A stretch of DNA of 64,000 bases, taken from Halarcobacter sp. (GTDB lineage: Bacteria; Campylobacterota; Campylobacteria; Campylobacterales; Arcobacteraceae). The stretch lies in assembly GCF_963676935.1 (NCBI RefSeq), contig NZ_OY781470.1:186001-250000 (forward strand), given 5' to 3'. The translations under genes and the position numbers were made by a program. The notes below the pieces were generated by a model. That model worked only from the letters and a program-made list of their open reading frames with translations, had not been told where the DNA came from and did no database searches. Below, in pieces: positions 35,690-45,348 of the stretch (positions are counted from its first letter, which is position 1; every line of letters begins with the position of its first letter).

Positions 35690-38600
35690 ATGTATTTAAA
35701 ATCTAAAGAATCCCTTCTTGAGAACTACTTCCAAACAATTGAAAACATAATCTTATCTAAACAAAATCCAATAACTGGACTACTTCCTGCAAGTACAGCA
35801 AAAACAACTCATGGAGACTATACTGATGCTTGGGTTAGAGATAATGTATATAGTATTCTTTGTGTTTGGGGTTTAAGTTTATCTTTTAAAAAACACAATC
35901 CAGAAGATTATAGAACATATTATTTATCACAAAGTGTTGTAAAACTGATGAGAGGTTTACTTTTATCAATGATGAGACAAAAAGATAAAGTTGAAAAATT
36001 TAAATATACTCTTGATCCAAATGATGCTTTACATGCAAAATATGGAACCTCTACAGGTTTACCTGTAGTTGGAGATAATGAATGGGGACATCTTCAACTC
36101 GATGCAACTTCTATATTTATTTTAATGTTAACTCAAATGGTAGCCTCGGGAATCAAAATTATCTATACTATTGATGAGGTTAATTTTGTTCAAAATCTCG
36201 TACATTATATTAGTAGAACATATTGTACAGCTGATTTTGGTATCTGGGAAAGAGGACACAAAATTAATACCGGTAATGCAGAAATTAACTGTAGTTCTGT
36301 AGGTATGGCAAAAGCTGCACTCGAAGCGATATCTGGATTTAACCTTTTTGGTAATACTACAAGTAAAGAGGCTGTAATACATGTGATTCCAAGTGATATT
36401 GCTAGGTCTAGATTTACTTTAAAAGAGTTATTACCAAGGGAATCCAGTTCAAAAGAGACAGATGCCGCTTTATTAAGTATTATCGGATATCCTGCTTATG
36501 CAGTTGAAGATGAAGAGTTAGTAAAAAGAACAAAAGAAAAGATTTTAAAGAAACTTGAGGGAAATTATGGTTGTAAAAGATTTCTTTTAGATGGACATCA
36601 AAGTTGTCTAGAGGATAATACAAGATTACATTATGAAAAATCAGAATTAAAAAAATTTGAAAATATTGAATCTGAATGGCCACTATTTTTTACTTATCTA
36701 CTTCTTGATTCTTTGATGAGAGGAGACTCTGATGAGGTTGAATATTGGAATAAAAAACTAGAACCTTTATTTGTGGAAATAGATGGACAAAGACTTTTAC
36801 CAGAATTATATTATGTTCAAAGAGATTTAATTGAAGAGGAAAGAAAAAGTCCTAAAAGCCAAAAAAGAGTTCCCAATGAAAATATTCCTTTAGTTTGGGC
36901 ACAAAGTTTATATCTTTTATCTCAAATGGTACAAGATAAAATATTGGATATAAATGATATAGATCCTTTAAATAGAAGAAGTAGAATAGGGCATAAAAGA
37001 ACAACATATCCAATGGTTGCAATTTTAGCTGAAAATGAAGTGGTAAAACAAAAACTACTTAATTTAGGATTTAATACTCAAACTATTGATGAGTTAAAAC
37101 CACTTAAAATAGTTCATGCTTCACAATTAAAATATGTACATAGTGTTTTAGGAAGAAATGAAAAATTAGGATTGTCAGGTAAACCATCCTGGGTACCACG
37201 TTCTATTACAACAGCAAGGTTACATATTTTAGCAGATGAATATATAGTTTTTTTGCCATATTATTTTAATCCTAAAGGATTTTATTTTAATTGTGATAAT
37301 AGATTATTAGTAGAGCATTTTAGAGCATCTCTTACCTTTCTTTCTACTCACTGGGACCAAGCTGGTCAACCAATAATTCCTTTTTTAGTAAAAGACAATA
37401 TGTTAGATAGTATGCAAAAAAATGAGATATTAGATTTATTGAATGAATTACAAAGTGAGGTTTGTAATAATATAAAAATTAAATTGGGTTTTCTTCAACA
37501 ACTGATTACAACTGCAGGTATTGAAAGAATAGATAATTTGCATGGATTAAAAATAGAGGATTTAGATTTTAATTTGGCTGATAAAAATTTTTATATATCG
37601 TCTTTGTTGGAGTGTGAAATTTCACAAAAATCAAACACCTTTATACAAGAGTATTTCAATCTAGAAGATAGTGTATTAATAGAGAAATTAACCCAATATA
37701 TACCACTAAGTCAAAAAGTTGATATTTTATATATTTTATATAAGAGATATAATTCAGACTTTGAAGTTTATATTGAAGAGAAAGCTATAAAATTGTCATT
37801 GTTAGCACAACATTATTACCAATATGCCATTACTTGTGAGAATTGGTCAATTATAAGGAGGATTAGTGATTTACAAGGCTCTTTTGATGAACGTTTGGAA
37901 GATGCTCTATTAGAGATAATAATTAGACAAAAAAGATTAGCTGTAGGACGAGCTTATAGTGAAGAAGCAACTATATCCAAACCTTTAGATAATATCTCAA
38001 CTTTAAATTTAATTAAAAAATTTTGTGGAAAAAATCCTGCTGAAAGGGCTTTAACACAAGAGATTGTTTTGCATTTAGGGCATTTAATTAGAATAAAGCC
38101 TGAATTATTTGAAGGGATTATAACTATAAGAAGTTGGTATTTTGTACAACTATTGGTTAGTAAAATTTGTAAAGATAAAGATATATCAATTGCAGATGGA
38201 TATGAGTATTTAATTAGTACTTCTCCAAGTCAAATTTATAATAGTTTGATAGAAGTATTAAATTCTCTTAGTTTTAATATCGGGCAAATGAAAAATCAAG
38301 AAAATATATATATTACAGCAAACAGCTCTTTAAATTTTAAATTTGAAAAAAATAATGAGATAAAAGAAAATAAAGATTGGGCAGAATATAGAAAAGAGGC
38401 AGGAATGCTTTCAAGATTGTCAAAAAATTTTTATAAAGGAATTTGGTACTTATTAAAACAATGTAGAGGCTTAGTAATAGGTGATAAATATAATTTAAAT
38501 AATAGAATTGGTCGTGAGCTAACTTTTGATACAACAGCAGGGGAAAGAAGTTTTGAATTGAGAATTGAAGCCCTTTTACAAGCAATTGAGGCTACAGATT

Positions 38601-38866
38601 ACAGACAATTAAATTTAGAAGCTCTTGAATCTTTATCTAAAATATTTAAAGAGAATCCTAATATTAAGTTAGAAACGGATTTAATGCTAGATGTAATTAT
38701 AGGTCATGCTGTTAGACTTGCTTGGATAAAAGATAATAGTCAAGATAATTATAATGAACATAGAGCACAAGCATGGAAATCTTTTTATAAATTATCTCCA
38801 AATCAAACTGATGAATATTTTATTGAAGCTTTTATGTATCTATTAACTCAAAATGAGGAGAACTAA
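35690..38866 (+). CDS. Phosphorylase kinase alpha/beta-like protein with GH15-type domain
   Basis: 1058 residues. N-terminal (alpha/alpha)6 GH15-like domain (about 1-430) with DAWVRDN (46-52), WGHLQLDATS (132-141) and GIWERGHKINTGNAEINCSSVGMAKAALEA near 185-214. Beyond it the similarity to eukaryotic PhK alpha/beta regulatory subunits continues as I recall that family: LLPRESSSKETDAALLS, IDPLNRR, KVDILYILY, LTQEIVLHLGH and a C-terminal FYKGIWYLLKQCRGL block. The farnesylation CaaX end of PhK is absent. May act as a glucoamylase or as a carbohydrate-sensing regulator. Overlaps glucokinase by 1 nt, tying it to glucose metabolism. Confidence 0.88.
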   Translation: MYLKSKESLLENYFQTIENIILSKQNPITGLLPASTAKTTHGDYTDAWVRDNVYSILCVWGLSLSFKKHNPEDYRTYYLSQSVVKLMRGLLLSMMRQKDKVEKFKYTLDPNDALHAKYGTSTGLPVVGDNEWGHLQLDATSIFILMLTQMVASGIKIIYTIDEVNFVQNLVHYISRTYCTADFGIWERGHKINTGNAEINCSSVGMAKAALEAISGFNLFGNTTSKEAVIHVIPSDIARSRFTLKELLPRESSSKETDAALLSIIGYPAYAVEDEELVKRTKEKILKKLEGNYGCKRFLLDGHQSCLEDNTRLHYEKSELKKFENIESEWPLFFTYLLLDSLMRGDSDEVEYWNKKLEPLFVEIDGQRLLPELYYVQRDLIEEERKSPKSQKRVPNENIPLVWAQSLYLLSQMVQDKILDINDIDPLNRRSRIGHKRTTYPMVAILAENEVVKQKLLNLGFNTQTIDELKPLKIVHASQLKYVHSVLGRNEKLGLSGKPSWVPRSITTARLHILADEYIVFLPYYFNPKGFYFNCDNRLLVEHFRASLTFLSTHWDQAGQPIIPFLVKDNMLDSMQKNEILDLLNELQSEVCNNIKIKLGFLQQLITTAGIERIDNLHGLKIEDLDFNLADKNFYISSLLECEISQKSNTFIQEYFNLEDSVLIEKLTQYIPLSQKVDILYILYKRYNSDFEVYIEEKAIKLSLLAQHYYQYAITCENWSIIRRISDLQGSFDERLEDALLEIIIRQKRLAVGRAYSEEATISKPLDNISTLNLIKKFCGKNPAERALTQEIVLHLGHLIRIKPELFEGIITIRSWYFVQLLVSKICKDKDISIADGYEYLISTSPSQIYNSLIEVLNSLSFNIGQMKNQENIYITANSSLNFKFEKNNEIKENKDWAEYRKEAGMLSRLSKNFYKGIWYLLKQCRGLVIGDKYNLNNRIGRELTFDTTAGERSFELRIEALLQAIEATDYRQLNLEALESLSKIFKENPNIKLETDLMLDVIIGHAVRLAWIKDNSQDNYNEHRAQAWKSFYKLSPNQTDEYFIEAFMYLLTQNEEN

Positions 38867-39852
38867 TGATTTTAAGTGGTGATATAGGTGGGACAAAAAC
38901 AAAACTTGCTTTATATAAAATTGAAGATAATAGTTTAAGTCTATATTATGAAAAACAATTTTCAAGTAAAAAATACAATAGTTTTTTAGAGTTATTAGAA
39001 GAGTTTAAAAACGGTGCACCAAAAAGTGCTATTGAAGCAATTACTATTGGTATTGCTGGACCTATTATAGAACAAAGATGTAGAACAACAAATCTTCCTT
39101 GGGATATTAGTACAGAAGAGTTGAAAAAATATTTTAATACTCAAAAAGTAAAGTTATTAAATGATTTGGAAGCAACAGCATATGGAATGTTGTATCTTAA
39201 AAATGAAGAGTTTTATGATTTAAATCCAAATGGAAGAGATATAAAAGGAAATATTGCTGTTATTGCAGCAGGAACAGGTTTAGGTGAAGCGATACTTTAT
39301 TGGGATGGAAACTCTTTTTCTCCTATTGGAACAGAAGGGGGACATAGTGATTTTGCACCAATTACTTCCCAACAAGATGAACTTTTAACATGGCTAAGAA
39401 AAAGGTATCCAGGTCATGTAAGTTATGAACGGGTTGCTTCAGGAATGGGGATATCTACAATATATGAATTTTTATATGAAAGTGGATTTGCTAAACAAGG
39501 AGAATTTATGGCTAATATGGATGAAAATAGTGATAAAAGTGCTTTAATAAGTAAAGGTGCTTTAGAACTTAATGATCCTTTATGTATAGAAACATTAAAA
39601 CTATTTGCTGAGATTTATGCTGCTGAAGCTGGTAACCTTGCTTTAAAATCTATGTCATTAGGTGGAGTTTATATTGGTGGTGGAATTGCTCCAAAAATTT
39701 TACCAATTATAAAAAGTGATTACTTTTTAAATGCTTTTTTTAGTAAAGGAAGATTTGAAGAGTTACTAAGAATGATCCCTTTAAGAGTTTCTTTAAATCC
39801 CAACACTGCATTACTTGGAGCAACAAGATATGCTTTTGATAAATTAATTTAG
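38866..39852 (+). CDS. glk: Glucokinase
   Basis: 328 residues. ATP-binding LSGDIGGTKTKLALY at the N-terminus, catalytic region NDLEATAYGM, GTGLGEAIL and the sugar-binding GTEGGHSDFAP motif of bacterial group-A glucokinases. Phosphorylates glucose with ATP. Starts at ATG overlapping the preceding stop (TAATG), so it is translationally coupled to the PhK/GH15-like gene; together they could release and phosphorylate glucose from an internal polymer. Confidence 0.95.
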   Translation: MILSGDIGGTKTKLALYKIEDNSLSLYYEKQFSSKKYNSFLELLEEFKNGAPKSAIEAITIGIAGPIIEQRCRTTNLPWDISTEELKKYFNTQKVKLLNDLEATAYGMLYLKNEEFYDLNPNGRDIKGNIAVIAAGTGLGEAILYWDGNSFSPIGTEGGHSDFAPITSQQDELLTWLRKRYPGHVSYERVASGMGISTIYEFLYESGFAKQGEFMANMDENSDKSALISKGALELNDPLCIETLKLFAEIYAAEAGNLALKSMSLGGVYIGGGIAPKILPIIKSDYFLNAFFSKGRFEELLRMIPLRVSLNPNTALLGATRYAFDKLI

Positions 39853-39862
39853 GCAGGTTTAT

Positions 39863-42628
39863 TTGAATCAATTAATCACAAATACTCCTAGCAACAATTT
39901 TTACAACCATATTATTTCACTTTTGGAATCTTGTGATTCATTTATTTTTAATGTAGCTTTTTTAAATTACTCTGGTGTTCAATTGCTTTTAAATAGTTTA
40001 GAAAAGTGTAGACAAAAAGGTGTAAAAGGAAAAATTCTAACATCTACATATTTAGATTTTACAGAACCAAAAGCCTTATCAAAACTTTTAGAGTTTGAGA
40101 ATATTGAGCTAAAAATATTTGATTCAAGTTCACAAGGTTTTCATTCAAAAGCATATATCTTCAAGTTTGAAAATGAATATAAAACTATAATTGGTTCTTC
40201 CAATATAACATCAAGTGCATTTAAAACAAATATAGAGTGGAACAATCAAAGTATAAATAAAAAGGATGATAGATATTTAGAAACTGTATTTAATGAATTT
40301 GATTCTTTATGGAGTGAGTCTATTAAAGTTGATAAAAGTTTTATAGATTCATATTCTTCATATAAAAAAGAATTAGTTAAAAAACGTTTCATTTTTAATA
40401 AAGAGATAAAAACAAATTTAATGCAAAAACAAGCATTAGAAAAGTTAGATTTCTTTAGAAAAAATAAAGAAAACAAAGCTTTAGTTATAGCAGCAACTGG
40501 AACAGGTAAAACATATTTAGCTGCTTTTGATGTAAAAAAAGTAAAACCAAAAAGATTGCTATTTATTGTTCATAGAGAAAATATTTTGAATAAAGCAAAG
40601 GAGTGTTTTGAATCTTTAATAGATGATTTTGATATGGGTCTTTTTACAGGTAATAATAAAGATATATTAAAGCCTTATATTTTTGCAACTATACAAACAT
40701 TAAGCTCAAACTATGAAATTTTCAAAAAAGATGAATTTGATTATATTATTTATGATGAAGCTCATCATATAGCAAGTCCCTCTTATAAAAAAGTAAAGGA
40801 TTATTTTGATGCAAAATTTAACTTAGGATTAACAGCAACTCCAAATAGAATGGATGGGCTTTCTATTTATGAACAATTTGATGATAATATAGCTTGTGAT
40901 ATTAGACTTGATGAAGCTTTAGAGAATAAACTTGTTTCCACTTTTCATTATTACGGTGTAAGTGATATAAAAGAGTTGGATTATGAAAAGATTGATTTAA
41001 GTGACATAAGTAGTTTATCAAGATTTTTAATGATAAATAGAAGAGTTGATTTTATTATTGAAAAAATGAATTTTTATGGATATTCTGGAAATAAAAGAAG
41101 AGTATTAGCCTTTTGTAGTTCAAAAGAGCATGCTTTTTATATGGCAGAAGAGTTTAACAAAAGAGGCATAACTTCAATTGCTTTAACAAGCGATGATAAT
41201 ACACAAAAAAGAGATGAGCTTATTAACTCACTAGAGGATGCAGAAAAAAAACTTGAAGTTATATTTAGTGTGGATATATTTAATGAGGGAATTGATATTC
41301 CTTCTGTAAATACCGTTTTGATGTTAAGACCAACAAATTCACCTATAGTATTTGTACAACAATTAGGAAGAGGAGTTAGGAGGTCAAAGGATAAAGAGTT
41401 TTTAACCCTAATAGATTTCATAGGAAATCATAAAAAAAGTTTTTTGATTGCTTTAGCCTTATGTGGTAAAAAAATTATTGATAAAGAGAGTATAAAGTTT
41501 TCTTTATTAAACAATTTTGCCAATTTTAAAAATGCTCATATTATTCTAGATGAAATCTCAAAAAGTAGAATAATAGAACAAATAAATAAAGAAAATCTAA
41601 ATAGTTTTAAATATCTAAAAGATAATTATTTGGAGTTTAAAGCAATTTTAGGAAATAAAATTCCATCTATGGAAGATTTTATTAATTATGATGATTTTAT
41701 AAATCCAATACCTTTTATTAGTGAATCTAAATCTTTTATCTCTTTTTTAAATAGGGTGGAGAAAAATGAAGATATAAAAATAATTTGTTTAGATGAAAAT
41801 TTTTTAAAAGCTTCGGCTTTTATAGATTATCATCTGCCTTTAAGAAGAATATATGAGTTTGCCATATTAAAATATTTACTTAATAATAAAAAAATCGATT
41901 TAAATAAGGCAAAAGAGGTTTTAAAGAAGTATCTATTAAATGTTGATGAAAATACAATTAGACATAGTTTTTCTTATTTAAATCAAGAGTTTTTTGATTC
42001 TTCTCAACAAAAAAGATTTTTAAAACTTATTGAAAAAAAAGATTCTGAAATCTGTTTAACAGATGAGTTTCAAGAAATATTAAAAGATAGATACAAAAGA
42101 AGTTTTATAGAGAGTTCATTAAATTATGGAATTATAACTTATGAAGAAAGCTTTTCAAACAAAGATTATGGTTTGCCATTTTTTAAATTATATGAAAAAT
42201 ATAATATGCTTGAAATAGCTTTATTATCAAATTTTAATAAAATACATAGTTCTTTTAGAGGAAGTGGCTTCTTAAAATTTAAAGATGATTTCTTTTTATT
42301 TATTACATTAGAAAAAGATAAATATTCAAAAGCATCAAAATATGTAAATAATTTTAAATCAAATGATACTTTTAATTTTGTGAGTAAACCCTCTATGTCT
42401 CAAGATAAAGGAGATGGATATAGATTGATAAATAATAAAAAAGAGAATGTAAAATTACATATTTTTGTTAGAAAATTTTCCCATGTAGATAAAAAAGTTC
42501 AAAAATTTATTTATTTAGGTTTAGCTGATTGTGATTCATATAGTGGTAATAAACCAATTGATACACAACTAATATTAAAAAAGCCATTAAGTGATAAATT
42601 ATATCATGAGTTTACAGAAATAATTTAG
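39863..42628 (+). CDS. HKD-nuclease/DEAH-helicase fusion (DUF3427)
   Basis: 921 residues from TTG 39863 with AGG upstream. N-terminal phospholipase-D/HKD nuclease-like domain (about 1-150) with one HSK motif (H94, K96) and GSSN (111-114); superfamily 2 helicase (about 190-560) with Walker A GTGKT (K216), DEAH (298-301), GLTATP and QLGRGVRRSKDKEF (motif VI); a long middle region; DUF3427-like C-terminus (about 770-905). One HKD copy implies dimerisation. Probably acts on DNA, in repair or defence against foreign DNA. It begins 10 nt after glk, but its function is unrelated; maybe an inserted passenger. Confidence 0.88.
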   Translation: MNQLITNTPSNNFYNHIISLLESCDSFIFNVAFLNYSGVQLLLNSLEKCRQKGVKGKILTSTYLDFTEPKALSKLLEFENIELKIFDSSSQGFHSKAYIFKFENEYKTIIGSSNITSSAFKTNIEWNNQSINKKDDRYLETVFNEFDSLWSESIKVDKSFIDSYSSYKKELVKKRFIFNKEIKTNLMQKQALEKLDFFRKNKENKALVIAATGTGKTYLAAFDVKKVKPKRLLFIVHRENILNKAKECFESLIDDFDMGLFTGNNKDILKPYIFATIQTLSSNYEIFKKDEFDYIIYDEAHHIASPSYKKVKDYFDAKFNLGLTATPNRMDGLSIYEQFDDNIACDIRLDEALENKLVSTFHYYGVSDIKELDYEKIDLSDISSLSRFLMINRRVDFIIEKMNFYGYSGNKRRVLAFCSSKEHAFYMAEEFNKRGITSIALTSDDNTQKRDELINSLEDAEKKLEVIFSVDIFNEGIDIPSVNTVLMLRPTNSPIVFVQQLGRGVRRSKDKEFLTLIDFIGNHKKSFLIALALCGKKIIDKESIKFSLLNNFANFKNAHIILDEISKSRIIEQINKENLNSFKYLKDNYLEFKAILGNKIPSMEDFINYDDFINPIPFISESKSFISFLNRVEKNEDIKIICLDENFLKASAFIDYHLPLRRIYEFAILKYLLNNKKIDLNKAKEVLKKYLLNVDENTIRHSFSYLNQEFFDSSQQKRFLKLIEKKDSEICLTDEFQEILKDRYKRSFIESSLNYGIITYEESFSNKDYGLPFFKLYEKYNMLEIALLSNFNKIHSSFRGSGFLKFKDDFFLFITLEKDKYSKASKYVNNFKSNDTFNFVSKPSMSQDKGDGYRLINNKKENVKLHIFVRKFSHVDKKVQKFIYLGLADCDSYSGNKPIDTQLILKKPLSDKLYHEFTEII

Positions 42629-42639
42629 TTTTAACTTGT

Positions 42640-44418
42640 CTATTGCCTATAAAGTTCAATTGTAAATAAAGCACCATTTTCACTATTTTTTACACTAAGG
42701 CTTCCCCCTAAATGTTTTTCAATAATGGTTTTACTCATATACAATCCAAGTCCAGTCCCTTGAGATTGATGTTTTGTTGTAAAATATGGGTCAAAGATTT
42801 TTGCAATATTTACCTCTTCTATCCCTTTAGCATTATCTTCAATTGTAATTAATATTTTATTTGATTTAATTATTAAAGAGATTTTAATCCAACTATCTTC
42901 TATTTTTTTGTGAATAATTGCATCTTTAGCATTATTTAATATATTTATTAAAACTTGTGCTAATTCTTCCGGAATCATTTTATATTTTATTGGAGTTTGA
43001 TAATCAATATTTTTGATTAACTTTATATGATTATTTTCCAAAGAAGCTTGAATGATTTTTAAACTCTCTTCTATTCTATCTTGAATAATAACCTCTTTTT
43101 CTACCCTTTTCTCTTTTATAAAATCCCTAAATGTATCTATGGTTTTTGAAAGGTATTTTGTATTGTCAACGATTAAATCCATATTTTTAGGTATATCATT
43201 CTCTTGAAGCATCCCAAACTCATGATTTAGTTTTATTCCACTTGCTATGGTACTAATAGCACTTAAAGGTTGTCTCCATTGGTGGGCAATATTTCCTATC
43301 ATCTCTCCCATTTGTGCCATTTTTGCTTGCTCTAAAAGTTGTTGATCTTTTTTTATCATCTGTTTAGTTAATTCTTTATCTAAAACTGCTTTAATTTTTT
43401 GTTGTAAGAAAAGTAGCATTACACTTAAATATAAAAATATAAATAAAAACAAGATTGTATAGTAATTAGTATTTAAAAGATTTATAGTTTCCCCTTTACT
43501 AATAATTGAAACAAAACCTTCATACATATTTGAGATATTATGATAAATAGGTATAACAGTTACAATAGAATCTTTTTCATTAACAAATATTGATGAAGCT
43601 TCTTTTTTTTGTCCCAATTCATAAAGTTTTTTTGAGATTTCATATGAAGGTTTTATATCTATAATCTTCTTTTTTGATTCCAGTTTTAAGTCTTCTAATA
43701 TAGTTTTATTATGAATAAAACCAGCAAAGTGTGCATCTTTATAAGATTTGTTATTTTTTAGAAAATCTTTATCAAACATATCTTTTTTTATGATAAAGTT
43801 ACTTAGTACATCATATTGTTTCATTAGTGATTTTGTAATAGCTTCCTCACTAAAAGTTAAAGAAATTAGACCTAAATAGATATTATTTTTAATTATTGGA
43901 TAGACAAATCTATATCCTGAACCAAATTTTCCTATCTCATAACTTGAAGTAGGAACTTTATGCTGTTGAACATATTTTAGTGTTTCTCTTTTATTACTAG
44001 TTTTTCTATCAAAATCAAGTGGATTAACCATTTTTAAGAAAATAGTATTATCTGGTAAGATATAGTTTATACTAATTATATTTCTTTTTTTTAGTGTGTT
44101 AAATCTATTAATTGTTTGTAAATATAATTTTTGTCTTATTTTTGCTTGTTCTTTTTTTGTTTTTAGGTGTATATTAAAAAGCTTTTCATCAGCTTTAGTA
44201 AATCTTAAAAGTCCTGTATATATAACTTCTGATAAATCTTTATATTGAAATAAAATACTATTATAAGCTTTTTCATAAACATGTGTAGTTTGAGATAAAT
44301 ACTTCTTTTTATTGTCAATTGCAAAAAAATTTAATATTAAATAAGTAGAAATAGAAATAATAACAAATAAAAAAATATATTTAATTTTTAAATTTCTAAT
44401 TACTGTTTTAGTATTTAT
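42640..44418 (-). CDS. Membrane sensor histidine kinase, probable ATA start
   Basis: Read from ATA 44418: 592 residues. TM (about 13-33), periplasmic Cache sensor including ILPDNTIFLKMVNP (about 35-320), TM (about 325-347), kinase helix with H379 (NIAHQWRQPLSAIS) and ATPase domain (GTGLGLYMSK). The first ATG/GTG/TTG in frame is ATG 44031, which would lose TM1 and the first 129 residues. The upstream part has no stop, reads as natural Cache sequence, and has TAAGGA 6 nt before ATA. So either translation begins at AUA or the ATG was lost. An annotation tool is likely to call only 42640-44031. Confidence 0.82.
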   Translation of the reverse strand: MNTKTVIRNLKIKYIFLFVIISISTYLILNFFAIDNKKKYLSQTTHVYEKAYNSILFQYKDLSEVIYTGLLRFTKADEKLFNIHLKTKKEQAKIRQKLYLQTINRFNTLKKRNIISINYILPDNTIFLKMVNPLDFDRKTSNKRETLKYVQQHKVPTSSYEIGKFGSGYRFVYPIIKNNIYLGLISLTFSEEAITKSLMKQYDVLSNFIIKKDMFDKDFLKNNKSYKDAHFAGFIHNKTILEDLKLESKKKIIDIKPSYEISKKLYELGQKKEASSIFVNEKDSIVTVIPIYHNISNMYEGFVSIISKGETINLLNTNYYTILFLFIFLYLSVMLLFLQQKIKAVLDKELTKQMIKKDQQLLEQAKMAQMGEMIGNIAHQWRQPLSAISTIASGIKLNHEFGMLQENDIPKNMDLIVDNTKYLSKTIDTFRDFIKEKRVEKEVIIQDRIEESLKIIQASLENNHIKLIKNIDYQTPIKYKMIPEELAQVLINILNNAKDAIIHKKIEDSWIKISLIIKSNKILITIEDNAKGIEEVNIAKIFDPYFTTKHQSQGTGLGLYMSKTIIEKHLGGSLSVKNSENGALFTIELYRQ

Positions 44419-44430
44419 ACTAAATCCTTA
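44419..44430 (-). promoter_or_regulatory. Shine-Dalgarno site preceding an ATA codon
   Basis: On the minus strand TAAGGA is followed by TTTAGT and then ATA AAT ACT AAA, the start of the kinase frame. Spacing of 6 nt is ideal for initiation. The TAA of this site is also the in-frame stop closing the frame upstream. No ATG, GTG or TTG lies nearby. Confidence 0.75.
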
Positions 44431-44453
44431 TAATAATATTTATTCAAATTATA

Positions 44454-44945
44454 TCATAACTGAGCTAATACTTTTTCAAAGTCTCCTACAAGAATTTTCT
44501 TTATAGAACATGATAACATAAGGTTTAAAGGATAATCAAAATCTTCTATTGCTCTATCTTCTAAATCATAATAAATACCATTTTCATACTTTATTTCATT
44601 GATATTAAATTGTTGAATATATGTATTACTGGTACTTATATATCCATAAACTTCCTTTTTTAAGCCATATGCATAACCACATTCCCAAACTGTACCACTA
44701 TCAGATTCTTTCCCTCTAAAAGAGTTTAAATTTGCAATTACTATATCACACTCTTCAATTAGTTTTTTATTCGCAAAAAAAATATCTTGGGCAATTTTTT
44801 GTTTTTTTTGATTAAAATCTATTTGATTATCTAAAGGATATAAACCAATAAAACCATATTTTTTACAAAGTTCAACATATTTTTTGCCAATTTCTATTGA
44901 GTTTTTTTCGAACACATCAGGTCCTGCAATATATATTTTTTTCAT
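44454..44945 (-). CDS. Nucleoside 2-deoxyribosyltransferase family protein
   Basis: 163 residues. It opens MKKIYIAGPDVF; the catalytic Glu88 lies in SDSGTVWECGYAYGLKK, and IANLNSFRGKESDSG precedes it. The family swaps or hydrolyses the base of deoxynucleosides or deoxynucleotides. Overlaps the MazG-like gene by 4 nt, so the pair probably works together in clearing or recycling odd nucleotides. Confidence 0.92.
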   Translation of the reverse strand: MKKIYIAGPDVFEKNSIEIGKKYVELCKKYGFIGLYPLDNQIDFNQKKQKIAQDIFFANKKLIEECDIVIANLNSFRGKESDSGTVWECGYAYGLKKEVYGYISTSNTYIQQFNINEIKYENGIYYDLEDRAIEDFDYPLNLMLSCSIKKILVGDFEKVLAQL

Positions 44946-45289
44946 TTTTTCTTTCCATAGTTTATTTTTTTCCCATTTTCATCAAATAAAGGGTATTTTT
45001 TTTCATTCATTTTCATTTTTTCTAGAATAGCTTTTTCTAAATCTATATTATAAGTCATACATATTCTAGTAAGATAAACAACAATATCAGCAATCTCTTG
45101 TTTTACATGTTCTTTTTTCTCTTCTGATAGATTTTGTGCTTGTTCAAAGTCTAACCATTGGAATATCTCAACTAACTCTGATGCCTCAACACTCATCGCC
45201 ATAACTAAATTTTTTGGGTTATGAAATTTATCCCAATCTCTGTCTTTTGAAAACTTACTAATAATACTTTCAATATTTTTCATATCCAT
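44942..45289 (-). CDS. MazG-like nucleotide pyrophosphohydrolase
   Basis: 115 residues, one all-alpha NTP-pyrophosphatase domain. Metal-binding pattern ExxE (E38, E41 in SELVEIFQWL) with ExxD (E65, D68 in EIADIVVYL) is intact. Size and sequence are like the dCTPase/MazG-like small enzymes that cleave (d)NTPs to monophosphates. In operon with a deoxyribosyltransferase. Confidence 0.92.
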   Translation of the reverse strand: MDMKNIESIISKFSKDRDWDKFHNPKNLVMAMSVEASELVEIFQWLDFEQAQNLSEEKKEHVKQEIADIVVYLTRICMTYNIDLEKAILEKMKMNEKKYPLFDENGKKINYGKKK

Positions 45290-45348
45290 TTTAAACCCTT
45301 GTTAGTAGATTGAGAGTATAATACCAAAATTTAAAATAAAGAATAGAG

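Noticed and set aside
42640-44031. Kinase as a genuinely short cytosolic-start protein from ATG 44031
   Set aside because: The ATG has no ribosome site, would begin mid-Cache domain, and the upstream 129 codons are stop-free and of matching character. Kept as an alternative only.
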